Positions 8,150 through 16,605 of a stretch of DNA of 64,000 bases are shown in pieces. The stretch spans positions 27,770 to 91,769 of the forward strand of contig CALUQR010000007.1 in the NCBI GenBank assembly GCA_944322965.1. The letters are read 5' to 3'. The notes beneath the pieces are model-generated. The model saw only the letters and a program-made list of their open reading frames with translations. It had not been told where the DNA came from and searched no databases. The translations under genes were made by a program, and so were the position numbers. The DNA is from Vulcanimicrobiota bacterium. GTDB taxonomy: Bacteria > Vulcanimicrobiota > Xenobia > Xenobiales > Xenobiaceae. Each line of letters begins with the position of its first letter. Position 1 is the first letter of the stretch.

Positions 8150-8212
8150 GGTCTAGCTCCCAGCGGCCAGGCGCGCAGCTGGGGAGCGATCTAATGAGAA
8201 GTGTGAAAATTT

Positions 8213-9628
8213 ATGAGTAGAAATTTTATCGATAAAGCCCGCATCTTCGTCCAAGGGGGTAAAGGGGGGCGGGGAGCTTGCTCTTTCGATCGCCAGAAGT
8301 ACGTGCCGATGGGCGGTCCCGACGGCGGCGATGGGGGTAAAGGGGGAGACGTGATCTTGGTGGCTAGCCATCAAGCCTCCAGTTTGCTCGATTTTAAACA
8401 TCGCTCCCACTTTAAAGCTAAGCCGGGCGGCTATGGGCGCAGTTCCAATAAGACGGGGGCGGGCGGGGCCGACCTGCGCGTGCCCGTTCCGGTGGGGACT
8501 TTAGTCTATAGCGATCCCGAAGGGCGCTTATTGGCCGACCTCAAAGAGGAAGGGCAAGAGTTTATCGTGGCTAAGGGCGGCCGCGGAGGGCGCGGTAACG
8601 TGCGCTTTGTGACGGAGATCAATAATGGTCCGCGCGATCACGAGTTGGGAGAACCGGGCGTAGAGCGTTGGGTGCGCTTAGAGTTGCGGGTCGTAGCCCA
8701 AGTGGGGATTATCGGCTTCCCCAACGCCGGTAAGTCGACCCTCTTAGCGGCCGTCACTAACGCCCGCCCGGCCATAGCCGATTATCCCTTTACTACCCTC
8801 TGTCCCGTCTTAGGAGTCTGGGAGCATAATTACCAGAGCGTAGTTTTAGCGGATATTCCCGGGCTAATTGAGGGCGCCGCCGAAGGGGCGGGCTTAGGTC
8901 ACGACTTTTTGCGCCACATTTCGCGCACGCGCGTCCTCTTGCACTTAGTCAGTTTAGCTGAGATCGATAAAGAGGCTCCCTTAGCCAAGTACGATCAGAT
9001 CCGCCATGAGTTGGCCCAGTATGACCCGGAGTTGGCCCAACGTCCGGAAGTGGTGGCGCTCACAAAAATCGATCTGGCGCCCGAAAAGGAAGAGGAGTTG
9101 GCGGCCATTGAGGCGGCCGCTCAGGCGCGCGGTTTAGAATTAAATCTCGTCTCAGCCTTTAGCCATCAGGGCCTTAAGGAGCTGATGCTCAAGGTCTATT
9201 ACGCCTTACAACAGTCGCCTCCGCTCCCAGAGTTGGAGATTGAGCCTGAAGTAGAGCCGGCGCCGGAAGATTTTACCATCACCCGGGAGGAAGATGGCTG
9301 GCATGTAGACGGGGTGCGCCTCAATAAGTTGGTGCGCATGACTAACTTGAGCGAGGATGAGTCGATCAATCGCCTCCAGCGGCGCTTTAACGCTTGGGGG
9401 GTAGAGCGCAGGTTAGGGGAGATGGGAGCCCAGCCGGGCGATCCCGTCTTTATAGCCGGTTGTGAGTTCAATTATGAGCCCACGCCAGTCTGGATGGACG
9501 GGGTAGAGCCCGACTACGAGCCCGACGTCCGCCCCTCGCAGAAGGCGCGCCTCCAAGATAAGAAGCCCCCTAAACGCCAATCTTTAGCCGCTCTAGCCGG
9601 TCTCAAAGGGCGCTCTAAGCGCAAGTAG
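8213..9628 (+). CDS. obg: GTPase Obg (CgtA)
   Basis: A 471-aa GTPase with the three-domain Obg layout. The glycine-rich Obg fold covers ~1-158 (FVQGGKGGRGACSFDRQKY at its start). The G domain covers ~159-335 with GFPNAGKST, DIPGLIEGAAEGAGLG and TKID. An OCT domain lies at ~345-425 (WHVDGVRLNKLVRMTNL). A basic tail (KKPPKRQ...GRSKRK) ends the protein. Obg binds the 50S ribosomal subunit and couples ribosome assembly with growth state. Start ATG 8213 has only a weak ribosome-binding site. A terminator follows at 9653-9702. Confidence 0.96.
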   Translation: MSRNFIDKARIFVQGGKGGRGACSFDRQKYVPMGGPDGGDGGKGGDVILVASHQASSLLDFKHRSHFKAKPGGYGRSSNKTGAGGADLRVPVPVGTLVYSDPEGRLLADLKEEGQEFIVAKGGRGGRGNVRFVTEINNGPRDHELGEPGVERWVRLELRVVAQVGIIGFPNAGKSTLLAAVTNARPAIADYPFTTLCPVLGVWEHNYQSVVLADIPGLIEGAAEGAGLGHDFLRHISRTRVLLHLVSLAEIDKEAPLAKYDQIRHELAQYDPELAQRPEVVALTKIDLAPEKEEELAAIEAAAQARGLELNLVSAFSHQGLKELMLKVYYALQQSPPLPELEIEPEVEPAPEDFTITREEDGWHVDGVRLNKLVRMTNLSEDESINRLQRRFNAWGVERRLGEMGAQPGDPVFIAGCEFNYEPTPVWMDGVEPDYEPDVRPSQKARLQDKKPPKRQSLAALAGLKGRSKRK

Positions 9629-9652
9629 GGTAAAGCTCTTAAAGCTAGTCTG

Positions 9653-9702
9653 GACTCTCCCCTTTAAATTCCAGTAGTTTAGGGGGGGAGAGTCTATTTT
9701 TT
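9653..9702 (+). terminator. Intrinsic terminator of obg
   Basis: GACTCTCCCC (9653-9662) pairs with GGGGAGAGTC (9685-9694) across a 22-base loop with some inner pairing, and is followed by TATTTTTT. It lies 25 bases after the obg stop, with ispH converging from the right. Confidence 0.8.
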
Positions 9703-9710
9703 AAGGGTTT

Positions 9711-10649
9711 CTAGACCTTATTTATATTTTGTAAGTCGTTAGTTAGGACGAACTTGGCCTCTTCGGAGCTGACGCTTATCGTCTTAATGCTGCGGGTGGG
9801 GTAGTGTTGGGCCAACCAGGTCAAGAGATTTTGCACGATAAATTCGGGAGCGGAGGCTCCGGCAGTAATACCCAAAGAGCGCACGCCCTCTAATTCAGAG
9901 AGCTGAAGCTCGGTGACATCGTCTATTAAGAGGGATTTGACCCCTTGGGCTCTAGCTACTTCCGCCAGGCGGTTAGAGTTAGAGGAGTTGGCGGAGCCTA
10001 CGACTAGGATGAGATCGCAGACTTTGGCTAACTCTTTGACCGCTTTTTGGCGATTGGTGGTGGCAAAGCAAATATCTTGGGCTTTGGGTTGGACTACTTC
10101 TGGGAAGCGCTCTTTAATGAGCTTAATCATCTCTTGGGTATCGTCTACGGCCAGAGTCGTCTGGGTGAGGATGGCTATAGGTTTTTCGGGGGGGAGCTGC
10201 AGGCGATCGAGATCCCCCAAGGTTTCGACTAGGGTGATGGCGTTGGGAGCTTCGCCCATCGTACCTTCGATCTCCACATGTTTGCGGTGGCCTAAGAGCA
10301 AGATGTGATAACCCTCCCGGGCGTAACGCTTGGCTTCGGTGTGGACTTTAGTGACTAAGGGGCAAGTGGCGTCGATAATACGTAAGTTGCGGGCCGCAGC
10401 TCGGGCGCGAATGTCGGGGGAGACCCCGTGGGCGGAAAAGATAGTCACCGTCCCTTCAGGAATGAGCTCTATATCATCGACAAAGATCGCCCCTTTTTTG
10501 CGCAATTCTTTGACTACATGGTAGTTGTGGACGATCTCATGGCGTACGTAAATGGGGGGTTGAAATTTTTCGAGGGCTAAATTGACGATGGAGATGGCGC
10601 GTCCCACTCCAGCGCAAAAACCGCGCGGCTCAGCTAAATAAATATCCAT
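9711..10649 (-). CDS. ispH: 4-hydroxy-3-methylbut-2-enyl diphosphate reductase (IspH)
   Basis: A 312-aa iron-sulfur enzyme that makes IPP and DMAPP in the last step of the MEP isoprenoid pathway. The three cluster cysteines are visible in GFCAGVGRAI (~11-20), DATCPLVTKVH (~93-103) and DICFATTNRQ (~192-201). The catalytic EGTMGEAP (~128-135) and SANSSNSNRL (~220-229) motifs are also present. Length is typical. Isoprenoid products feed the undecaprenyl carrier recycled by UppP in this window. Start ATG 10649. It stands alone on the minus strand. Confidence 0.96.
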   Translation of the reverse strand: MDIYLAEPRGFCAGVGRAISIVNLALEKFQPPIYVRHEIVHNYHVVKELRKKGAIFVDDIELIPEGTVTIFSAHGVSPDIRARAAARNLRIIDATCPLVTKVHTEAKRYAREGYHILLLGHRKHVEIEGTMGEAPNAITLVETLGDLDRLQLPPEKPIAILTQTTLAVDDTQEMIKLIKERFPEVVQPKAQDICFATTNRQKAVKELAKVCDLILVVGSANSSNSNRLAEVARAQGVKSLLIDDVTELQLSELEGVRSLGITAGASAPEFIVQNLLTWLAQHYPTRSIKTISVSSEEAKFVLTNDLQNINKV

Positions 10650-10758
10650 GGGGCAGCTTTTGGCAGGGCTAGCCTATTTTCCCTGCTCTAAGGAGAAGAA
10701 GAGAAAGGGGACGGGGGAAGAAGAGTAGCCCCCACTAGGAGTTTTTGAGGAGTTCGCT

Positions 10759-12285
10759 ATGAGAGTAAGAGCCTACCCGTGGTATTTAGGCGCTATCTTA
10801 ATGGGGGTTAGCTTCCTGCCTGGGATGAGCGAGCCCTTGGGGGCCCAAGCTGCCTCGCCTTCGGTCACCCACCAGACGGAGCGCCAAGGAGAGGTCGTCG
10901 TCCATAAGATTGTGGGGCGTCCAGCGGAAAAGAGGGACTATCCCCAAGCCTCTCCCGGCCAAGTTCCCCAGAAGAGCCGTTCTCTCAAGGTCGTAGCCCC
11001 TCCTAAAGATGGCAATGAAGGGACTTATCCCACCTATAAGCCTGAGAAGAAAAAGTCCGCCCCCCGCAAAGTAGTAGCCCCTCCTAAGGATGGTAATGAA
11101 GGGACCTATCCCACCTATAAGCCCCGGCCCCCTAAGAAGTCGACGGCCCCGGTCGCTCCCTCTCAACCCCCTCTGCCCGCTCCGGCGCCAGCGCCCGCCC
11201 CAGCTCCTTTACCGGCACCCTCTTTAGATGGAGCTCCCACCTCTCCCCAAGCTACTCCCGCCCCCGAGCAGGGGGTCCGCCAGATCTTAGAGGTCAAAGC
11301 CCCGGAAGCGAAAGAAGAGCCCCCCAGCCCTAAAGTCGACACTACCCGCCCAGTGAGTCTGCCCTTCCGCCCTAAAGACGTCCAAGTTTTAGAAAAGGCC
11401 GGGGAGCCGCTCCTCTGGACTCACTCTCAAATATTGCAATTGCAACAAAGTAGCGCTCTCCGCGCTGCGACGCCTAGTTACTTTTTAGATAATAGCCAAG
11501 GCAATATTGAGATCCCAGAGTTTAGGCGTCTCAAAGTGCGCTACAATCTGCGCCGCCTGGGCGCTCAAAATCTCTTGCTCTTAGCTTACCACCTGCCTTT
11601 CTTGCCTAGCGAGGGGCAGAGGGCGGCGCGAGGGTGGATCTTAAAAGGGGAGTCGGGGATCAAGAGTATCGATCTGCGCGGCTTGCCCACTGGGGTCTAC
11701 AAAGTGGTAGCCGTAGCCTTAAATGGGAGCTATCAACCCGTAGCTAAGCCCAATCTGGACCGCATGAATATTAGTTATGGAGGGCAGGAGGCGCTCATTG
11801 ACTACCAAGATCGCCAAACTATCTTGACGAAGGGTAGAGCTCCGGCGATGGGCTTCCAAGAGATCGAAGTCGCCGATCCCGTAGCGGAACTGCCCCTATA
11901 TAAGATCGTCCCCGCTACTAGCGTGCTCAAACCTGGGGAGAAGATCGTCCTCAGCGTAGAGTTGCTCCCCACCAGCCAAGAGAGAAGGCGCCAGCGCATC
12001 CACGCCCGCTACGGCTCCCAGGCGCTTAAAGAGTCGGAGGAGAAAAACTCCGCCGCTCCTCAAAAGCCCGAGGGTCCGCGCCGCTTCCACTGGGAGATGG
12101 TAGGCCACGGGCGCTTGCAAGTTATTAGCGATACTAGCGCCATTTACTACGCTCCCACCTTCGATATGACGGGGGCGGAGATCCGCTGTTGGGAAGAGGG
12201 TACCGATAACGTGGTAACGGCTTCGATGTTCGTTACCACTATGCCCATTGGCGAGATGCCTAGCCTCAAGGAACTGGCCCCTTAA
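10759..12285 (+). CDS. Secreted proline-rich protein with tandem repeats
   Basis: A 508-aa protein of unknown function. It has a signal peptide (residues ~1-31: Arg-rich start, hydrophobic core, GAQA cleavage site). A low-complexity region (~70-215) holds two 19-residue repeats (KVVAPPKDGNEGTYPTYKP) and an Ala-Pro run (PAPAPAPAP). A C-terminal region of ~290 residues looks like two beta-rich domains (VRYNLRRLGAQNLLLLAYHLP; KIVLSVELLPTS...YYAPTFDMTGAEIRCWEEG, the latter with an Ig-like ending). It is probably exported and may span or bind the wall through the proline-rich segment. Ribosome-binding site GAGGAG nine or so bases before ATG 10759. Confidence 0.75.
   Translation: MRVRAYPWYLGAILMGVSFLPGMSEPLGAQAASPSVTHQTERQGEVVVHKIVGRPAEKRDYPQASPGQVPQKSRSLKVVAPPKDGNEGTYPTYKPEKKKSAPRKVVAPPKDGNEGTYPTYKPRPPKKSTAPVAPSQPPLPAPAPAPAPAPLPAPSLDGAPTSPQATPAPEQGVRQILEVKAPEAKEEPPSPKVDTTRPVSLPFRPKDVQVLEKAGEPLLWTHSQILQLQQSSALRAATPSYFLDNSQGNIEIPEFRRLKVRYNLRRLGAQNLLLLAYHLPFLPSEGQRAARGWILKGESGIKSIDLRGLPTGVYKVVAVALNGSYQPVAKPNLDRMNISYGGQEALIDYQDRQTILTKGRAPAMGFQEIEVADPVAELPLYKIVPATSVLKPGEKIVLSVELLPTSQERRRQRIHARYGSQALKESEEKNSAAPQKPEGPRRFHWEMVGHGRLQVISDTSAIYYAPTFDMTGAEIRCWEEGTDNVVTASMFVTTMPIGEMPSLKELAP
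10987..11124 (+). repeat. Two 57-bp coding repeats (period 81 bp)
   Basis: Copies at 10987-11043 and 11068-11124 encode the same 19 residues (one starts AAG, the other AAA) but differ at several third codon positions. Identical protein with diverged DNA points to selection on the peptide. Confidence 0.85.
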
Positions 12286-12300
12286 GGGGTGGGAGGGCGG

Positions 12301-12831
12301 CTAGTCCAAGTGCTCCAGCGTAATCTCTTTATTGGTGTAAATACAGATGTCGGCCGCTATCTCTATAGCTTTGCGAGCTATCTCCGAGGCGGAGAGGTCG
12401 GTATTTTCCAGGAGGGCGCGGGCGGCGGCGGTAGCAAAACCGGAGCCAGAACCTATGGAAGCTACCCCATAGTCGGGATCTAAGACGTCGCCATTGCCCG
12501 AGAGGATGAGCGTATGCTGGCGATCGGCTACGATCATCATCGCTTCCAACTTGCGCAAGACCTTATCGCTGCGCCAATCGCGCGCCAATTCGACCGCCGC
12601 CCGGCGTAAGTTGCCGGAGTAGGCCTCTAACTTAGCTTCGAACTTTTCAAAGAGGGTGATCCCGTCGGCAGCGGAGCCTGCGAAGCCCCCCAAGACGGTT
12701 CCTTCCGCCATGCGCCGCACCTTGCGAGCCGTATTCTTCATAATCGTATTCTGCAAGGTCACCTGTCCATCTCCAGCGATGGCCACTTGCTGATGGCGCC
12801 TGACGCAAACGATAGTAGTAGCTTTGAGCAT
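12301..12831 (-). CDS. hslV: ATP-dependent protease subunit HslV (ClpQ)
   Basis: A 176-aa proteasome-beta-like peptidase. Mature chain would start at Thr5 (TTIVCVRR), the catalytic N-terminal threonine. AGDGQVT (~18-24), [11 protein letters not shown] (~31-41, with the catalytic Lys), [20 protein letters not shown] and [19 protein letters not shown] (~127-145) are typical. HslV works as a dodecamer capped by the HslU ATPase, degrading regulatory proteins. No hslU is seen next to it within this window, which is unusual because the two are normally adjacent. Start ATG 12831. It converges with the secreted-protein gene, 15 bases apart. Confidence 0.93.
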   Translation of the reverse strand: MLKATTIVCVRRHQQVAIAGDGQVTLQNTIMKNTARKVRRMAEGTVLGGFAGSAADGITLFEKFEAKLEAYSGNLRRAAVELARDWRSDKVLRKLEAMMIVADRQHTLILSGNGDVLDPDYGVASIGSGSGFATAAARALLENTDLSASEIARKAIEIAADICIYTNKEITLEHLD

Positions 12832-13056
12832 CTCTCTTCCGCCTTTTTATTTCTAAAAAAATTCCAGGATTAAAACAGCTGCCTACTTTATCCTTAAGGC
12901 AGCTAGAAGCCTGCTCCAGAGTTAAAGCGGGGTTAGAGTCTTAACTTCATAAAAGCGCAATCTTTTGGTAAAAAATCTGGCTTCAAATAGTAGCTTTTCG
13001 CTCACAAGGTACAGCCATAATGGAGGTACCTTGAATAGCTTAAGAGAGGGGGCCTA
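12832..13056. other. Intergenic region with two hairpins upstream of dprA
   Basis: This 225-base divergent gap holds an 8-bp stem (AGCTGCCT/AGGCAGCT, about 12878-12905) and a second 8-bp stem, CAAGGTAC 13005-13012 with GTACCTTG 13026-13033, shortly before dprA. The second could sit in the dprA leader. No gene seen. Confidence 0.5.
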
Positions 13057-14187
13057 ATGATGGCTGAGATTCCCCAGCTCCATACTTCCCGAGAACCTAC
13101 TCCCCGAGAGTCCGCTTTGTGGGTGGCCATGACCCTCACAAAAGGAATCTCCCGCAAGGCTTTGAGCTCTCTCATTCGTAGCCATAACTTTTGCGCCCCC
13201 GCCATTTGGGAAGAGTTGCAAGCTTTAGCGGCGGCCTCTCCCTCTAAGGGGCGCGCGCAGATTCGCCTTCCAGACTTAGGGAAGGTAGAGGATTTAATAG
13301 CGGATTGGCAGCGCTCCTCCGCTCGCTTACTAACTCTGGACGCTCAGGATTATCCCCCGCAGCTCTTAGATTTAGAGGAATTGGCGCCCGTCCTCTATCT
13401 GCGCGGCCAAGGGTCTTTAGAAGCCAATAACGCCTTGGCTATCGTAGGCTCTCGCTCGGCTACTAGTTACGGCCTCTCCCTAGCTAACGACTTAGCTTAT
13501 CAGTTAGCTCAATTGGGGCTAGTAATTGTGAGCGGCCTAGCGCGCGGGGTAGATACCTGGGCCCACCGCGGTTCTTTAGAGGCGGGCGGAGAGACCTGGG
13601 CCGTCTTGGGCTGCGGGATCGATCTCTGTTATCCGCCCGAAAATTTTAAGTTGCGAGCCGCTATCGAAGAGCGGGGCTTGCTCATTTCGGAGTATCCGGC
13701 CTTAGTAGAGCCGGCTCCCTTCCGCTTCCCTTATCGCAATCGCTTAATCGCCGCCTTAGCGCGCGGTACCTTAGTAGTCCAAGCTTCCCATAAGAGCGGG
13801 GCCATGATTACCGCCGACTGGGCGGCCAATCTGGGGCGCAGCGTGATGGCCGTCCCAGGGGCCGTCGACTCCCTCCAGAGCCAAGGGCCCTTAGAATTAA
13901 TTAGCCAAGGGGCCGCCCTGGTGCGCCACTCCCAAGACGTCTTAGACGCTCTGGGGGTCTTTGTGGAGGAGCTGCCGCCTACTTCCAGTTGGAGTCTGGG
14001 AGAGGAAGAAGAGCGTCTACTAAAGATTTTGGGCTCCCAGGGGAAGAGTACGGAAGAGTTGGCCCAACTCAGCCAAGCCCCCTTGGGCTGGGTGATAGCT
14101 ACCCTCAATAAGTTGGAATTGGCAGGTTTAGCGCGCCGTTGGCCCGATCTAACCTGGAGCCTTAGAGGGGGAACTAAGCCCGGTTAG
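13057..14187 (+). CDS. dprA: DNA-processing protein DprA
   Basis: A 376-aa protein that loads RecA onto incoming single-stranded DNA during natural transformation. The Rossmann-like core shows ALAIVGSRSATSYGL (~127-141), GLVIVSGLARGVDTWAHRGSL (~157-177), WAVLGCGIDLCYPPEN (~184-199), LLISEYP, FRFPYRNRLIAALA (~224-237), and KSGAMITADWAANLGRSVMAVPG (~249-271). A C-terminal winged-helix (DML1-like) domain covers ~310-370. The N-terminal ~90 residues form the usual helical region. ATG 13057 is followed by a second ATG; AGAGGGGG is the ribosome-binding site. It converges with the hydrolase gene, two bases apart. Confidence 0.95.
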   Translation: MMAEIPQLHTSREPTPRESALWVAMTLTKGISRKALSSLIRSHNFCAPAIWEELQALAAASPSKGRAQIRLPDLGKVEDLIADWQRSSARLLTLDAQDYPPQLLDLEELAPVLYLRGQGSLEANNALAIVGSRSATSYGLSLANDLAYQLAQLGLVIVSGLARGVDTWAHRGSLEAGGETWAVLGCGIDLCYPPENFKLRAAIEERGLLISEYPALVEPAPFRFPYRNRLIAALARGTLVVQASHKSGAMITADWAANLGRSVMAVPGAVDSLQSQGPLELISQGAALVRHSQDVLDALGVFVEELPPTSSWSLGEEEERLLKILGSQGKSTEELAQLSQAPLGWVIATLNKLELAGLARRWPDLTWSLRGGTKPG

Positions 14188-14189
14188 GG

Positions 14190-15113
14190 TTAGGAGAGTC
14201 CCTGCAAAAAGGTAAAGACCTCCTCCCAAGCCTCCTCCGTTTCCGCCTTTTCTTGGGCGCTTACCCCTTTAGTTAGGTAGGGAGCGTAGACTAAGAAGCC
14301 GTGTAAGCAATGGGGGTAGAGGCGCAAAGTTACCTCTCGGCCCGCCGCTTGGAAGGCCGAAAATAAGGCCTCCGCTTGGGAGGGAGGAGTGATAGTATCT
14401 AATTGGCCTTGTAAGATTAAGACCGGAGCCTGGATGTGGGGGACGGCGCTTAAGCCGTGGCGCAAGGCGAAGGAGGCGGGACGAGCTTGGGGGCCGTCTC
14501 CATAAGTGCGCCTAGTTATGGGATCGCCGCCCAACTGGTTAGTGGCGCGGAGGTAATCCCACCAGGCGTAGATATCGGCTACTCCATAGGCAAAGATTAG
14601 ACCTCTAACCTCCTCTTGGGGCAAGCGGGCGGCCGCCAAGAGGCTAATGAGAGCCCCGTGGGAGGCGCCCATTAAGACTACGCCCTTTTCGCTTTGGCAG
14701 TAAGGGGAAGAGCGCAAGTAGTTGTAGGCGGCTAAGACGTCTTGGACTTCCCCCTTAGCTATTTCGATCCCCCCTTGGGAGCCGTCTTCGCCTCGGTAAC
14801 TGGGCGCAAAGACTAGGTAACCGCGGCGGGCTAAGCGCACGCAACATAACTCATGTTGGGGGGAGATACCGGAAATGCCGTCATGATTAAAGATAATGAG
14901 AGGCAAAGGCTTAGAGCAGGATTGGGGGTAATAGAGGCGCCCTTTGACGGCTAGGGAGCCAGAAGTATAGGTCCAGAGCTGGCGTTGGACCCCATGGAGG
15001 GGCGAGAGGGGGGTAACTTGAGGCTTAAGGGGTAGAGCGGCCGCAGGAAGGGCGAACCCTAGCCAGCTCCCCAGTAAGGTTAGCGTTAACAAGAAGGTTA
15101 GATAGGAGCGCAT
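14190..15113 (-). CDS. Secreted alpha/beta hydrolase (dienelactone hydrolase / prolyl-oligopeptidase-like)
   Basis: A 307-aa protein with an N-terminal signal peptide (MRSYLTFLLTLTLLGSWLGF...AAA, ~1-25). The hydrolase fold shows the nucleophile elbow GASHG (~170-174), the acid in GQLDTITPP (~256) and the catalytic His in HCLHGF (~285). LIIFNHDGISG (~72) forms the oxyanion region. Substrate unknown; family members cleave esters or peptides outside the cytoplasm. I place the start at ATG 15113, with AGGAG nine bases upstream; a longer frame to 15227 would bury the signal peptide and overlap the divergent membrane-protein gene. Confidence 0.82.
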   Translation of the reverse strand: MRSYLTFLLTLTLLGSWLGFALPAAALPLKPQVTPLSPLHGVQRQLWTYTSGSLAVKGRLYYPQSCSKPLPLIIFNHDGISGISPQHELCCVRLARRGYLVFAPSYRGEDGSQGGIEIAKGEVQDVLAAYNYLRSSPYCQSEKGVVLMGASHGALISLLAAARLPQEEVRGLIFAYGVADIYAWWDYLRATNQLGGDPITRRTYGDGPQARPASFALRHGLSAVPHIQAPVLILQGQLDTITPPSQAEALFSAFQAAGREVTLRLYPHCLHGFLVYAPYLTKGVSAQEKAETEEAWEEVFTFLQGLS

Positions 15114-15206
15114 AAGGCCCGCTCCTTCTAGTAATACAAGAGGGATCCCCCGCCGTAAAAGGAAATTAAGAGCCATTCTGAGGTTTAGCACAGGAAGGAT
15201 GCTCAC

Positions 15207-15626
15207 ATGCTCGACGTAGTCTTTCATTTTCCAATTTGGGTTACAATCTTAGCTATGGTCTATCTGATCTTCATGTCGACGGTCGGGGTGCGCGGGGAGC
15301 ACCGTTGGGACTTAGCTATCGGTCAGCGTGTGGTAGAGGGGGCCGTTTTGGGACTAGCGGGCTGGTTGATGCCGGGAGTGACCTTAGAGACGATCCCCAT
15401 CCTCAACCTCTTTGTGCACGACGTCCAACTGTGGCACATAGGTATCGTCTTCGTAGTGGTGGGGATTCCCCTCTCCTTTGCCAGCTGGTTCTTTAAACAT
15501 GACTTTACCGATCCCCTTAAGAATCAAGATAAGCCTTACGTCCACAATCCCAACGCTCCCAGTAAGGTTGAGGTGACGGTCAAGCAGATTATTATCCGCA
15601 GCGACGACGAGGCTACTAAAGGGTAG
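15207..15626 (+). CDS. Small membrane protein of unknown function
   Basis: A 139-aa protein with three likely membrane segments: VTILAMVYLIFMSTVGV (~12-28), a central hydrophobic stretch with VVEGAVLGLAGWLMPGV (~41-57), and IGIVFVVVGIPLSFASWFF (~78-96). A hydrophilic C-terminal tail of ~40 residues follows (DKPYVHNPNAPSKVEVTVK). I recognise no family. GGAAGG precedes ATG 15207, and a strong terminator (15661-15704) follows, so it is probably a single-gene unit divergent from the hydrolase. Confidence 0.72.
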   Translation: MLDVVFHFPIWVTILAMVYLIFMSTVGVRGEHRWDLAIGQRVVEGAVLGLAGWLMPGVTLETIPILNLFVHDVQLWHIGIVFVVVGIPLSFASWFFKHDFTDPLKNQDKPYVHNPNAPSKVEVTVKQIIIRSDDEATKG

Positions 15627-15660
15627 GCTCTTTTCCCCAGCAAGGTTAAGGCTTTAATAG

Positions 15661-15704
15661 GCGAGAGGATTCCAGGGCTGGGAGAATCCTTTCGCTCTTT
15701 TTTT
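15661..15704 (+). terminator. Intrinsic terminator after the small membrane protein
   Basis: A 12-bp stem with one wobble pair (15661-15672 with 15684-15695) around an 11-base loop, followed by a T-rich tail ending at 15704. Confidence 0.85.
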
Positions 15705-15780
15705 AGGGTGAGAGAGCAGGTTTTTCTCCCCGGGGCTAGATAAGTGAGGGGCGCAAATTTTAGTTAGCTAGATCGATTAA

Positions 15781-16590
15781 ATGATTGGAGAAGAGAGAGT
15801 GCATATCTTAATTAGCAATGACGACGGCATCGAAGCGCCGGGTTTACGGGCTTTAGTAGAGGAATTTTCTCAACTTCCCGAGGTTAAGATTACCGTCGTT
15901 GCCCCTCATTTGCAGCGCAGCGCCTCTAGCCATTCTTTGACCTTCCACAGTCCCTTGCGCGTCTACAAAGAGTGGCAGGAGGGCCCAGCCCATTACTTCG
16001 CGGCCAGCGGTACGCCTACCGATTGTATTATGTTGGGGGTCTACAATCTCTGCGGCGAGAAACCGGACTGTATCTTAACCGGCATCAATCGCGGAGCCAA
16101 TATGGGCTTTGACGTCTCCTACTCGGCCACCGTCTCTTCGGCTTTGGAGGGTATCGTCCACCAGATTCCCGCCATGGCCGTCTCTTTGGTGGGCCGCTCG
16201 CCCAGCCGCTACGCTATGGCGGCCGCCTGGGCCCACCGCATCTTCGCTCGTTGGCGCAAACCTTGGGAAGAGCGGGATGAGAGTCGCTTTGAAATTCCCA
16301 GCTCTTCCATCTTAAGCGTCAACGTCCCCGATATCGACCCTCAAGAGATTAAGGGCGTCTCCTTTACCAGTCAGGGGAGGAGTATCTACCATCAGTCCGT
16401 CCAAGAGATGGTCGATCCTTGGGGTGGGACTTACTACTGGATCCATGGAGAGTTGCCCCAGGGAGAATTGACTCCCGGCAGCGATTTTCAGGCCATTGCC
16501 GACAAGTACGTCTCCGTCAGTCCCTTGCAGATGCAATTTACGGACGGCGCTACTTTAGAGTATTTGCGGGCTGGTAAATGGGAATTTTAG
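15781..16590 (+). CDS. surE: 5'/3'-nucleotidase SurE
   Basis: A 269-aa metal-dependent nucleotidase. It opens with HILISNDDGIEAPGLRAL (~8-25) with the metal-binding Asp pair. VVAPHLQRSASSHSLT (~39-54), FAASGTPTDCIMLG (~76-89), and LTGINRGANMGFDVSYSATVSSALEG (~99-124) are all diagnostic. SurE removes phosphate from 5'- and 3'-nucleotides and is linked to stationary-phase survival. ATG 15781 is the first start. The histidine kinase gene follows 15 bases downstream, so the two are probably co-transcribed. Confidence 0.94.
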   Translation: MIGEERVHILISNDDGIEAPGLRALVEEFSQLPEVKITVVAPHLQRSASSHSLTFHSPLRVYKEWQEGPAHYFAASGTPTDCIMLGVYNLCGEKPDCILTGINRGANMGFDVSYSATVSSALEGIVHQIPAMAVSLVGRSPSRYAMAAAWAHRIFARWRKPWEERDESRFEIPSSSILSVNVPDIDPQEIKGVSFTSQGRSIYHQSVQEMVDPWGGTYYWIHGELPQGELTPGSDFQAIADKYVSVSPLQMQFTDGATLEYLRAGKWEF

Positions 16591-16605
16591 GAGGAGAGTA
16601 ACTTT

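Noticed and set aside
10798..11166. Gly-rich open frame on the minus strand opposite the repeat protein
   Set aside because: Its repeats mirror the proline-rich repeats of the real gene and it has no ribosome-binding site.
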